Source: Venturia oleaginea
Lineage: Eukaryota > Ascomycota > Dothideomycetes > Venturiales > Venturiaceae
Length of the DNA stretch: 64,000 bases
Reading direction: 5' to 3'
NCBI GenBank assembly: GCA_013176395.1
Contig: JABMLP010000010.1
Coordinates: forward strand, 1-64,000
Shown: positions 1 through 11,160 of the stretch, piece by piece
Position numbering within the stretch: position 1 is the first letter of the stretch
Layout: every line of letters starts with the position of its first letter
Translations under genes and position numbers: made by a program
The notes under the pieces: model-generated
Told to the model about the DNA's origin: nothing
Databases searched by the model: none
The model's input: only the letters and a program-made list of their open reading frames with translations

Positions 1-1708
1 TGTCTATCAGCCATCAACCTAATTGCGGATCCATGACCGAGATGGACAACGCTGCATTTCTCCAAGACCGAGAAGTGTTACAGAACGAGGCGATAGTTTG
101 AAAAGAATATGACACAGCGAGCTTGCCAGGTCGTTGGCGAGTCATTTTGCTAACACTGCACGAGATCGAAGATTACCTGCGCTACCCGAACTCCGACTCG
201 GGGACATCTGAGATAGAAGTCTAGGCCCTTGAACCCTGCAAAAAGGCTGAAAACGAGATCGTTATCATTTTCGAGATGCTACTCACAATTGTGTCCTCCA
301 ATCAACAAGAGTGCACAATGCAGGGCAAGAGCTTAAGCGACACAAGCAGTCCAGTTTTTCCTACTCAACTAGGAAGGCCCAACTTGCTCGCGAAACGCCG
401 AGCTCGCATCGTAGTCACGGAATAGCTAATAACGGTAACGGTAACGGTCAAGGAAGCAAATGAATCAAGAACAGTATTGACCTCTTGCTATCCGTCTCTC
501 GAGCCAGGAAACTACTACCACAGGACCTTGACGGTGTTGGCGTTCCACGTCAACCACCGCCAGAGTGAGGGAGGAATCTTTCAAGCGCGACCAATCCACA
601 ATTCCCAGTAAACAGGTAAACACGAGCTGCTGTCCATAATACTAAGAAATGGTTCTGATGCTTTCCAGTGAGTGATAGACCGATATCGCTTGGGACCCAC
701 CATAAGAACGTCAAGTCCATAAAATGCTGTCTAGACCAAAAACGCGAGTTATCTGCTAGATTAATTGAATTGTTCACACCACTTCCTTCCCGCTTGCCAA
801 TTTTCTGCCAACACTACAGCCAGACACCCCGTCTGAATTTAAGAAAAGCCAGAAACATTCCCAAGGCTCAAGAACGTTTAATTAATTACATGTACGTCAA
901 AGAAAGTTCAACTGCCAAGCTGGCATCGAAAACTGTAATCATCCAAAGCTATCGAGTCTTCGGGGAAGCTTCTAATTGACTTCGACTACTATCTTCCTGT
1001 CCTCTTGTCCGTGGGAATTATCGGAACAATCATGTCCCTACCTTCTCATCATCGCGCCGCCTCACATCGCCAACGTCTACATTGCGAATTTAAGCTGATA
1101 CCGGGGTTGGAGGCCTCATTTTCGCATTGTGGGCGGTACGCACGTGATTTAAAGGCCAAAACTGATGATGCCGCAATGTGTAGATAATGCGATGGCATCA
1201 GGCGACAGAAACGACGTGATTTAGGCACGATTTGCACTGTTCGTGTCGCATGTCATCGCCGGCGTACCTCGCGCTTAAGTTTTGATGGGTGTGGCTCTAT
1301 TCCTGGCGTGTGCTTGACTCTATTTGAACCAATCAGAGGCGGCCGGCCGAGGAGTGAATTTAGGCTGGCCCACGAGTTGGCGCCCTCGCTTTGTCTACGG
1401 AAACATGGTTCCAATCGATTGAAGTCGCAATCTGTGCCTATGAAGTAAGTCAGTCACTACAAATCAGGGACATAAAAGAATAAAGTTCCACGTTACCACA
1501 AAAAATTTCAAGTCGCTCTCCAGGATTACTATTTAAGAGCCCAATACTCCCACATACATTACAGTACATTACAGAATATTACAGAACATTACAAACTCAC
1601 ATCAGACTCACATTTACGACCCAAATCACGCTCACGCTCGCATCATCATCATCAAACATAATCGCTACACATAGCCTCGTGTCTTCATCGTTGGCAAATC
1701 AGCCAGTA
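1..1708. other. 5' flank without a recognisable gene
   Basis: I see no open frame here with recognisable protein features. The only structure is a run of imperfect 10-bp ACATTACAGA-like units at about 1555-1596, just upstream of the DUF3669 relic, followed by CA- and CAT-rich sequence. That may be the old promoter of the relic, but this is inference. Confidence 0.4.
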
Positions 1709-2791
1709 ATGTCAAACATCAACAACGCAACACCTTCAATTCCGCCTCCTGAAAATCCTGCATTACGACTTACAAATGATGCAAATAATCACCCATCGCG
1801 ACCATTTCGCCACATTGGCCAAGGATTCTGCGGAAGCGTATAGGCAGTAGAGGGATCCGGCATAAATATCTGTTTAATCAAGAGAGAAGATGGTGGTGAG
1901 GGACGTTCGGTTCAGAAAGACTTCATCATGCATCAAAAGGTCAACTCAAATCTCCAGGCCCTCAGAAGGAATTCCCCTGAACAGGCTGCTTTGGCTTCAA
2001 GTATATCCATTCCAGCCTGCTATCGACATGTCGAGCGAAACAACAACATCTGTGGAACGAGAGACTCGATAGGTTCCCAAGTCAATTTTCAAGTTGCATG
2101 CAGTGCTCTCATCACGGACCGTATTCCTCCATTTCGCCAAACAGTCCGAGAGTTACTGGTAAATTACTACTGTCCATCAGCGATTCAACAGTCAGCGAAG
2201 AACTATTGCGGCGAACTCTGACTGCTTGATTCGCCCGTACCTTGGCAAAAGATGCCGAATCAAACGCAAATTAATGTCTCAAAGCGTGCAGTCTTCGAAA
2301 TTACCCTTTGCATATGATCAGATGGAGGAGCTCGGACTTGACCGCACACGTTACGCCAGAGTAATGGCCGAGACTCTAGCAATAATACATTGGGCAGCTC
2401 AAGTTGATGGCAATGATGTAGAGTTCGTCCTCGCACCGACACGCCAACCATCACAGACCCCTCCGACAACACTCCCGACATCGACATCGACATCTGATCC
2501 TTTGGGCGAACACACAGTATGGATCCTTGATTCCGACTGCTGCCGCGATATGCCTATTGATGAGTCTGGAATCGAACAAGCTTGGCGAGCATTCTACAAA
2601 AATGACCCTTTTACCCTCGACACAAACGAGACAATTCTGAAGACCAGCGACTTTGGCTGGCATTCAAGGAGAGATTCATGGAAGCAAGTGCCATCATTCT
2701 TGGGCCGGAGAATGAGATATCACATTTTCCAGGGCTTTTGATTGACAAGGTCGAAGATGGAAATCCCTTTGCTGCGGGCATGTCAAATTGA
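1709..2791 (+). pseudogene. Decayed DUF3669 (fungal zinc-finger-annotated) protein gene
   Basis: Conceptual translation from ATG 1709 shows the layout of the fungal DUF3669 family. First comes an IGQGFCGSV segment. Then comes the CLIRPYLGKR block (about 2223-2252). The long conserved C-terminal part follows, with AYDQMEELGLDRTRYA, AIIHWAAQVDGNDVEFVLAP and WILDSDCCRDM motifs, and a final FKERFMEAS and FPGLLIDKVE stretch. Three lesions break it. A TAG at 1841-1843 stands where the family usually has Trp (GSVWAV), as TGG to TAG would give. There is a +1 shift near 2216-2222, and a -1 shift near 2648-2652. The final frame stops at 2789-2791. No intron is needed. The family's molecular function is unknown. 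Confidence in the family is fairly high; the stop plus two shifts make real decay more likely than assembly error alone. Confidence 0.75.
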
Positions 2792-2889
2792 GCCGAAAAG
2801 GGTAAATGGGTCTAAAACAAGATCGGCAGAATGGTACGTTCTTGTACAAACGAGTGCCGTCAGCTGCACCAGCGTCGTACTACTTTTGG

Positions 2890-3418
2890 AATACCCTATA
2901 TACTTTAACTCCTATGCCTCGATATGCGAGACCTACTGTCCCGACATAGTCGCGAATCCATCATGCGGATGCACAACGCCCGCTTACACAAACGCCACCG
3001 TCAATTGTGTAAAGACGCACTGCATTGCAAGTAACCGAGCACTTATGACATCAATTGCAACCGCAAATTGTAAAGCGATTGGCTTTAACGTTTCCAGCCA
3101 AGTTGCATCAATCGAAAGTGCAGCAGCGACATCGTCGTCTGACGCTGACACGGCGACGATACCCACCGGAACTGGTAAAGCTGCACAAGCTTCTCCAACA
3201 TTGAGTACAAGCGGAGGGTCGACCGGCTCGCAGGGCTTGTCATTGGCGGCTTCGCTGTGTGGTTTTGCCTCCGATAGCGCAAGTCGAAGTCTACTGAAAC
3301 CCAGAGCTCGACTACAGCTGGCCTTGCAGAGCCAAAGATTCAGCCATGCAGTGGTATCGCGCCTACTGCCGTGACTGCATCTCAAACGCAACAATATCTG
3401 CCAAATGCTTATACCTAG
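2890..3418 (+). pseudogene. Decayed CFEM-like domain membrane protein
   Basis: About 2895-3090 encodes a cysteine pattern resembling the CFEM fold of fungal extracellular proteins: ASIC, ETYC, PSCGC, NCVKTHC and ANC. That is seven of the usual eight cysteines. A Ser/Thr/Gly-rich linker follows (about 3100-3220). In the frame one base back, a single hydrophobic segment (LAGLVIGGFAVWFCL, 3227-3271) leads into a basic juxtamembrane stretch and a tail ending at TAG 3416-3418. The gene therefore looked like secreted CFEM, stalk, one TM helix and a short cytoplasmic tail. It now has a -1 shift between the linker and the TM segment and an in-frame TAG at 3275-3277. I could not define a signal peptide or start codon, and the 5' exon may be lost. 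CFEM proteins act at the cell surface in haem or iron uptake or in host sensing; no specific role can be given. Confidence 0.5.
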
Positions 3419-3636
3419 ACTTAGTAGTAAGCTTTTGTTAGGCATAGTAAAAGATAATAAACAACGGCTATGTGAGAGATAATAACTAAGGAGAAACAAC
3501 CTCTAGAGTTGAGTTGGATCACCGCAGCCCTTGTAAAAAGAATCCCAGTTGACCAGCCCTACTGAGTAGGTCAATGGTACACAGAGCCCCATATCCCCGC
3601 TAAGGCGGAAAAAAGCCGAGTCACAAATCGTAGGAT

Positions 3637-3655
3637 CAGGGTTCCAGCAACCCTG
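3637..3655. other. Perfect 7-bp hairpin in the aminotransferase 3' flank
   Basis: CAGGGTT-CCAGC-AACCCTG forms a 7-bp perfect stem with a 5-nt loop. It lies about 290 nt past the stop of the minus-strand aminotransferase. It could be part of its 3' end or chance. The rest of 3419-3944 shows no gene. Confidence 0.3.
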
Positions 3656-3944
3656 CCTAGTCAGGTGATCATTCAGATGAGAACAAGGTCTCAGGACGAG
3701 TTTGAGTAGAGAAGAGAAGAGTTAGGATCGCGAATTTCAATCTTTTAATGCCCGTAGAAGAATCTTCCTTCCAAATATGGTATCTTACAGTCTACGCCCA
3801 GCATCAATTGAAAGACGTAGGAAGCTCGCCAATGTTCATTACCCACTCCATACCAACCTGGGCAATCATTCCGCTCATACACTTGCTCACTACTACACAT
3901 GAGCACCTGATTTTGTTTTGTATCCCGGAACTTGGAATCCCACT

Positions 3945-5450
3945 CTAACCAGTGACCTTGAAGATGGCCTCAGCAAGTCTCTTGACATTGCCTGACGTAA
4001 TACCTGCGACCGAAATACGTCCATCCTTGGTAGCATAGACGGAGAAGTCCTTTGCCAAGACATCCATTTGTGCTGGAGTAAGACCGGTGTAGCAGAACAT
4101 ACCAATCTGCGAGGTGATGTGGGACCAGTCACGCTTGCTGCCGAGTTCTTCGAGGTTCTTCTTGAGAAGAGCACGCATGGTGATGATGCGATCAGCCATA
4201 CCCTTGACCTCACCTAGCCATTGCTTGTTGAGAGCTGGGTTGTTGAGGACCTCGGAGGCAATGCGGGCACCGTGGATAGGTGGGTTGGAGTACATTGGTC
4301 GAACGAGAATCTTGACTTGAGAATCGACGCGCTTCTTCTCGTCGGCAGATATGGTGACAATGGAGAAGGCACCAACACGCTCACCGTAAAGACCCATGTT
4401 TTTGGCGAAAGACTGGGCAAGAACGGGAGTGTGTCCTTCGGAGACGAAGTGACGGAGGGCAAAGGCGTCCTTGTCGGTACTACCGGAGGCGAAACCCTGG
4501 TAGGCCATGTCAAAGAACGGAAAGTGGTCGCCCTCCTTGACAGCTTTGGAGATGGCGCGCCACTGGTCCTCGGTTGGATCAACACCAGTTGGGTTATGTG
4601 CGCAGGCGTGGAGAAGAATGATGCTGCCCTTTGGCATAGCCTTGATATCGGCAATCATGCCATCGAAGTCGAGCCCGATTGTGTCCTTGTTATAATAGCT
4701 GTATTTCTCAACCTTTAGACCGCAATCCTTGAAGACGGCAGCGTGATTGGCCCATGATGGGTTGGGAATGTAGATTGTCTTAGCGCCTGGGTAGAAACGC
4801 TCGAGGAAAGCACCGCCAATTCGGAGAGCGCCTGTGCCGGAGATGGACTGGGTAATGACTACAAGGTCGTCCTTGATAGGCTTTGACTCGGGACCGTAGG
4901 CAAGGAGAGCGGATGCCTTGGTGAAAGATGGGACACCGGTGATGCCAGCGTATTCCTTATCCAAAGCAGAGTTCACGACCTTATTCTCGGCCTCCTTGAC
5001 GGAGGGGAGGACGTATGGCTTGCCCTTGTCATCGCGGTATGCGCCAACACCTGCTCGAGCATGAGTATGGATTGCGGCAGTGTGGTATCGCGGAAATGGC
5101 TCCCCAACGTACCCAAGTTAATCTTCTCGACATTGCTGTCAGCCTTGAAAGCCTCGGTGATACCTGTTGATCATGTTAGCCATGTTTGCGGTAAGGTTCA
5201 TATGGCGGATCGTACCTAGAATGGCCTGTTCAAGAGAAGTTCAGTGAGCTATTCGGATAAACTTGGAACGGTCAATTGCTTACATCCTATTACTGGTCAG
5301 CTTCGTATGCCCATTGCACTCGTCGGAAGTGCTTCTCAAACTTACGGGTGGACCTTGAGGGACATTGGCCCATGTGGAAGCCGAGCGGGCAACGGAGACG
5401 CGGAATTGGCGCGAAGCAACCTGGCGGAGGGCTGTTCGTGAGGCAATCAT
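3945..5450 (-). CDS. AAT1: Mitochondrial aspartate aminotransferase
   Basis: This PLP enzyme interconverts aspartate plus 2-oxoglutarate with oxaloacetate plus glutamate, and takes part in the malate-aspartate shuttle. Reading from ATG 5450 gives five exons: 5346-5450, 5284-5286, 5216-5225, 5113-5163 and 3945-5050. The introns are 59, 58, 52 and 62 nt, all GT-AG. Together they make 1275 nt, or 424 aa, the normal family length. The N-terminus is Arg/Ser-rich without acidic residues, as expected of a mitochondrial presequence, and runs into WANVPQGPP. The PLP lysine lies in SFAKNMGLYGERVG at about residue 273. NPTGVDPT and the VGAYRDD segment are also conserved. The 3-nt exon supplies the Asp of the family motif GPPD(A/P)ILG. 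The start is 215 bp from the divergent GTPase gene. No frameshift is present. Identification is firm; the microexons are predicted from splice signals and conservation, not transcripts. Confidence 0.93.
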
Positions 5451-5665
5451 ATTTTATGGTATCCGATCAGTCTATGAATATGAAGGAAGGTGTTAGAACT
5501 CAATCTTCGCGGTGCAAATGGTCTGGTGAGGGCCAAGGCTAAGACGTTTTCGTGGCGTATTGCTTTTTATGAACGCACTGACGATACTGACGATCCGGGG
5601 TGCTTTTAGTGTGGAGAATGAGTAAGAGGAAAACAACACCAATTCATCCATTCGCTCAGATCATC
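5451..5665. promoter_or_regulatory. Shared divergent promoter of AAT1 and GEP3-like genes
   Basis: These 215 bp separate the start codon of the minus-strand aminotransferase from the first ATG of the plus-strand mitochondrial GTPase. Both products act in mitochondria, so co-regulation is plausible. I see no defined motif. Confidence 0.5.
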
Positions 5666-7736
5666 ATGAAGCTGTTGACGCAGCAGACAAAAATCTGCTG
5701 TATCGGGATCTCTACGATTTGATACCCGTCTACCTTACCCCAGCTCTGCCACTGCACACAAGAACTCGACCATCTTCATCGCCTATTCGGGAAAATTGTG
5801 GCCAAACCAGGCGCATCGCCACTACTCCGAGCAATCCATCGAGTTTAGTTGTCAAACCACCTCCAAGTCTTCAGTATGGATACCACCCACCCGATGCTCG
5901 AAAAAATTGCCATTGGCCTGTCCTGGTTGCGGAGCTCCCGCCCAGTCGCTGTATGAACTAGAGCCTGGATATTTTGATCTGGATAGGAGGTCTGTGAAAA
6001 ACTTTACAAGTCCAAGAAGGACAACGGAGATGGAGGTGGTAGAGAATGCCCTGGGAAATGTCCCGAAAGATGTCCGCAAGAAATTGGGGATAGACGTATT
6101 GATGGGTGAGAAATCACATTTCCCGATAACCTTCGGAACTATATACTCACAAACCCAGAATCAAATGAATCGGAAAGAAAGGAGGATCGGACTCCTTTCT
6201 GCGACCGATGCCATAATCTCCTTCACTACAACACTGGCGAACCCATAAGCCATCCTTCTTTACAAGCCCTCGAAGACACCATATCCGAATCTCCTCACAA
6301 ACACAATCATATATACCATGTCCTAGACGCAGCAGACTTCCCCATGTCCTTGGTTTCTGGTATATACAGGCATCCCACCTTCGCTCATTTGCGAACGAAG
6401 AACAGGAGGTCGAAAACTCAGCACTGGGACAAAGGCAAGACATGGGATATGAGCTTCATCATCACGCGATCCGACATATTGGCACCGAAAAAGGAACAGG
6501 TGGACAGGATGATGCCTAAGATACTCGAGATTCTTCGAGATGCCCTCGGGAAGATGGGTGAGGACGTTCGATTGGGAAACGTTAGATGCGTGAGTGCGAA
6601 GAGAGGCTGGTGGACGAAGGATGTCAAGGAGAAGATCGCCGCCAATAAAGGAGGGAACTGGCTGGTCGGGAAAGTCAACGTTGGGAAAAGCAGTCTGTTT
6701 GAAGTTATCTTCCCAAAGAATACCGAGGATCTGGATATGAAAAAACTTCGTGGTGAGCGAGAGAGTGCGCCTTCTCAATCACGAAACGATACAGCAGAGG
6801 CATTCCGTTCCAGCCCGATGGACACTAATGGGGCAGACGCGAAAGACATTTTCGCGGACGCCTACCCGGACACTTCTTCTCTGCTTCCTCCTGTACAACC
6901 AGAAGGAAATTTCCAATAATGCCTCTTGTCTCCGATCTGCCTGGACCACAGCATCACCTATCAGAGTGCCATTCTCAGGCGGAAAAGGCGAGCTTATTGA
7001 CTTGCCTGGCTTGCAAAGATCTACCATCGATCAGTGTGTGAAGCCTGAGAACAGACTCGATCTGGTGATGAAGAAACGAATAATACCCGACAGAATTGTC
7101 ATGAAGCCTGGATCATCTCTCCTTCTAGGCGGCGGCCTCATCCGTATTACGCCAACCACGCCCGACCTTGTCTTCCTAGCGCATGCTTTCGTGACAATTG
7201 AAGCGCATCTCACTTCGACGCCCAAGGCAGAAGCGATTCAAAATGGCCAACGAGAGTCTGGTATTCGGAGTATCTTCGATCCGGCCTCGCAGTCCACCGT
7301 TTCATCTGCAGGAATATTCGACCTCAATTGCGACGTCACTAAAGTTCACGCTGGCCCTTTGACTCGCCGAGATGCCGTTGGTCTGAAAACAGAGCGATTA
7401 CCATTTATAGTATTTTCAACTGACATCATTGTTGAAGGTGTTGGCTGGGTTGAGCTTGTTGCACAGGTTCGGAAAAAGAAACATTACCCGCCACAGGAGA
7501 CCCGGCTATCGGATGACGAGGATGCTCTCAGCATCCTGGAAACGTCCAAAAGTCCATTCCCCCAGGTTGAAATTTTCAGTCCGAGAGGAGCATATGTCGC
7601 GCAGAGAAAAACTTTGGGTGTGTGGCTCGTCGGAGGACCTGAAGGAAAGCCTTCACAGAAGAAGGCCAAGGGACGGCCAAGAGCTAGTATGAAAAATGCG
7701 AAAAATCGGAGACCGAAAGGGACCGTGACTAGCTGA
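5666..7736 (+). CDS. GEP3: GEP3/MTG3-like mitochondrial GTPase (YqeH family), frame-broken
   Basis: This is a circularly permuted GTPase of the YqeH family, which acts in assembly of the small mitochondrial ribosomal subunit. An N-terminal zinc motif (CPGCGAP, about 5919-5940) pairs with CDRCHN just after the intron (6106-6158, 53 nt). The G motifs then come in permuted order: G4-like ITRSD (about 6463), G5 SAKRGW (about 6595), G1 GKVNVGKSS (about 6670) and G3 DLPGL (about 7000). A C-terminal domain runs to the stop at 7734-7736 and ends Lys/Arg-rich. Four one-base losses are needed to read it: between 5666 and about 5719, at the A6 run near 5901, near 6908 (AAATTT) and near 6944 (GGACC). With four bases restored the exons total 2022 nt, 674 codons. 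The many losses could mean pseudogene or assembly error. The family call is firm; the start ATG 5666 is uncertain. Confidence 0.75.
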
Positions 7737-7750
7737 GCAGAGTGCTGAAG

Positions 7751-7797
7751 CGCTGCCACGTCAGGTCGTTGGCTCGCTGCCACGTCAGGTCGCTGCG
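7751..7797. repeat. Two-copy 24-bp tandem repeat
   Basis: The unit beginning CGCTGCCACGTCAGGTCG occurs at 7751 and again 24 bp later, just past the stop of the GEP3-like gene. From 7798 to 8423 I find no gene. Confidence 0.6.
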
Positions 7798-8423
7798 CGA
7801 ACTTCTGAGGATCAAACCAGGTTCAAAATTCCAACTTTACGTTTCAAAACATTCACTCTGCAACCAAAAATCCTCTCTCTGTGCTTCTGGCAAAGTCCAC
7901 GAGAACTGGCTGTGGCACGCAATATGGTCAGATGAAAAGACACGATTGCAGTTCTTCCATGAACCATGGGTAGCCACATTCGCGTTCCTGAATTTAGTCA
8001 GGGACACGAAACACGTACGGCCAGATTTCCAGATCCGACCTGAACTAATGTGCTTCCCAAGTACCGCATTCCTGGAATCGGGCCGAACTGCCTTCCACAC
8101 CATCGTTTGCGACCTTGAAACAATGTGCCGGGTTTAGCTAAATGTTTTCGTCATGCGTCAAAAAACCAGTAACATCTCTCACGCCCAGCAGACGCCGTTC
8201 GTTGTATAATACTGTCGCGTCCGCAGGCTTACAGGTGACCATTCTCTACACACTCCGCACGTGTGTCTGAAACATAGTCGCGCAGTGCTCACGGTCGATC
8301 CATTAAATAGCGTCAGGAAAAGGAACTAGTTATGTAGTCTTATACCTGGAAGCACCGCTCATCGTCTCCTTCGTCTTCCTGAGCCGATCCCTTCGTCTCC
8401 TTGAGCCGATCAGCCACTTCAAT

Positions 8424-9781
8424 ATGTTTCCAGTTTTGGATTTCCAACCACACGAGCCCAATCGAGCCTCAATGGAGCAACCAGTCGATCAAACTATCCA
8501 CGAAGAAGATGAGGCTTCTCAAATCTCCACGGTTGGCACGACCTATCCTCATCATCATGATGAGGAAAAATCAGTCGGCGAAGGCACTTGGAGGAACTCG
8601 TCGTACAGCACGAATACCGCCACGACCACAGGTGACGTGGAAAAAACAGCAGGCTCTTCACAGCCTCACCTTCCAACAGGAGAACGTTACTACTCCAACC
8701 TCAACCAATCCCAGACTGGTAACATAGACCAAGCACAGCATGAGCAACAACCTGGCAGATCCAGAGCCATTTCAGAGCCTCCTGTATATCAAGAGACGGA
8801 CACCTCTCAACACCAAAGCTCCGAAAACCAGACGGGTGGCCCCGTCCAATCAGGATCCCAACTTCAACTCCCAGCCCATCGCACTCTCGAACCCCTCGCG
8901 TCAAGAAATGTCACATCCCGTGATCAGATCTCAATGACCCTTGGTGGACCCGTAATCCTCCTCTTCGATCTCGTAGTACCATGTCTCATCTACTACATCT
9001 GGCTGCGTGTAGTCCGCATAGACTGGCGAGAACGATGCGAAGCTGCTGGCACCCCTCTCACCACTTGTCCCGACTACCCAGAATACGACGACGTGATCCT
9101 CGGTCTCGCCGTCCTCTCCTTTGGCTTCGGCGAACTCTACATCCTTTTCGTCCGCGTCTACCGCCTAATCAAATACCGCGAAGACTGCGCTCCCCTCCTA
9201 TCCCGACACTGGGCAGAACTAGACGCAACAAGCTATGTCTACCTCTGCTCTCTCATCGTCCCCCTAATCGCTTTCGTCGTAAGCACAAACGTCGTTGGGC
9301 CCTCAGGACAACGAGAAGTCATCCCTTGGTTGTACCTTTACGCACCCGGTTTCCTAATGGCCTTTTTACTCATCTTAATGTGCATCACCCTCATCCCTTT
9401 CACCCTCCCCTACGGCCTTAACTCCGACCCGCGCGGCACAAAGTGCAAACCCTTCGTCTACTACGCCGCCGAAGACTTCATCGCCGTCGATGGCTGGCAG
9501 GGTCGCGAATTCCGCACCCGCTACAAAGCCCGCTACGAAAACAGCAAATGTTCCGCAGCTTCTTCCGCTGGTTGCAGGTGTTCTGGATCTGCGGGGCGAG
9601 TATCTATCTTGGGTGTTTGGCTGCTGTTGTCTGGACGTTGGAGTTTGAGTACGCCTTTGGGGTTTGTTTGGGGCTTTTGTTTACGTATTTGATTATTTGG
9701 GGGCTGGTTACTCGTACTTGGGTCAAGTGGGAGATGAAGAGGGAGGCGAAGGCTTTTGAGGAGGGAGATCCGAATTTTTGA
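8424..9781 (+). CDS. Fungal multi-pass membrane protein of unknown function
   Basis: I do not recognise a named family. From ATG 8424 there is a polar, Ser/Thr/Gln-rich and probably disordered N-terminal region of about 165 residues. Hydrophobic segments follow at about 8937-9010 (VILLFDLVVPCLIYYIWL), 9094-9160 (VILGLAVLSFGFGELYILFV), 9235-9290 (YLCSLIVPLIAFVVS) and 9320-9410 (WLYLYAPGFLMAFLLILMCI). Two more come after a soluble loop, at about 9575-9630 and 9655-9710. About six TM helices and an acidic end ...EEGDPNF are predicted. The frame changes at 9546-9548: AGCAAATG needs one more A to continue into the last two helices. With that base restored the gene is 1359 nt, 452 aa, without introns. 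The loss in an A run looks like a sequencing error, but a true frameshift cannot be excluded. Confidence 0.72.
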
Positions 9782-11160
9782 TCGACATCACTTAATGCGG
9801 TGCGGTGCGGTGCGTTGCGTGGGTGTGGCAGGGCGGCTGGTTTAATTTGACATGGTTCGGAGCTCGTTTGATTTGGTTGTAATCTCTGCCTGGATGGTGC
9901 TGGACATCAGGATTGGGGGTGAGAGCGGAATGAGTGGCTAATGATGATGATAGACAATGCTAACTTGTATTTTGATGTTTCTTAAGTAATGAGAAAATGG
10001 TGAAGAAGAGGGGCGGGTTTAGTTTGCTACATAATACTAACAGTATACATTATTGTTCTTTACCACTCTTGACAGAACAGCTTCTTGTTTAGATGTTGTG
10101 AACCAATCTTCTTTGACTGAGAATCTTAGAAGTGGTTCAGGTTGTTACTACCGTTGTTACCATATTCATCATCGTCGACGTAGAGAAGACTTTCTTAAAC
10201 CTTGAGCCTCCCCAGGGCATATAGACATACCAAGTAAAAGACCAACATACATCCAATCCTTCCCCTCCCTCTCCTTATATATCCCCTAAAACCATCTCAA
10301 GCGCAAACTAGAATTCTTCAAGCTCAAAGTCATCCAACTAACCCCAAGAAAACGGGTAGAAAGCTATCCACCCAAAGTAAATACCTCCATTCTCCCTATC
10401 TACTGTACCCCGACCGTCGGCGCCTTCCCTATTCCATTAAGAAAGAAAGGTACTATCTTTACCCTACTATCCGTACCCTTCCACAGCTTGTATTTCCGTC
10501 TGTATATTATAGTGTATGGAGTCCTCGGCGGAGGGGAATCGTTGGTCGTACGGTAGTCTATCTACCTATATATATATATATAGGGAAGAGGAAGAGGTTT
10601 CCAAGGAAGAAATATATTCTTTAGCGCTGTGGATTTAAGACGTCCGGTCCAAATGAGTTCCAAGCTGTCTTAACCCAATGTGGTTCAAGTGTTTCTGTGG
10701 ATAGATGGTGAGGGGGATATCTTTTGTGTAGTAAGGAATGGATAGATGTTCGGAGATCTGGGATAAGAGATGTAAGATGCGTTGAAGATATATTCACATT
10801 GATAATCTTCATGATGAACGACTATATTCCAGTATCGCTTTCTACTTGATTACTCGGAAAAAAACTTAGCGATATGAGGTCGAACAATGACAGTGAAAAG
10901 TGAACGATCATTCCAGGCCTGATCCCATTGTCCCACCATACTCAAAGGAGCAGTAGGTTTGGAATATACATTAGGAATACGTATCTAGGACGAATAAAAG
11001 CGACTCGATCAAGACATACGCGCTTAGGACCTCAGGACTCTCGAATGACAAAAAGAATTTTGATTCCTCCTACCTCTCACTAAAAATATCGCCACCCAAT
11101 CCATAAGCAACCTCAAAGCACATCATAACTCATCCAAGAAACTCAAAATCATTCACTCTC
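9782..11160. other. Convergent intergenic region with microsatellites
   Basis: This is the 3' side of two convergent genes. It contains a short GCGGT-rich tandem at about 9797-9815 and a TA run at about 10565-10582. I see no supported gene; the short frames here show no family features. Confidence 0.5.

Noticed and set aside
3490..3660. Possible tRNA with a GGGTTCCAGCAACCC T-arm-like hairpin
   Set aside because: The stem is 7 bp with a 5-nt loop, no matching anticodon or acceptor stems are found upstream, and the T-loop consensus is missing.
5216..5345. Reading the 5' end of the aminotransferase as a single long intron without the GAT exon
   Set aside because: It would be in frame, but loses the Asp of a strongly conserved motif, while perfect AG and GTAAGC borders flank GAT. 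Kept as a testable alternative rather than the model.
7742..8137. A 131-codon open frame after the GEP3-like gene
   Set aside because: No family features, low-complexity start over a 24-bp tandem repeat, and no support from neighbours.
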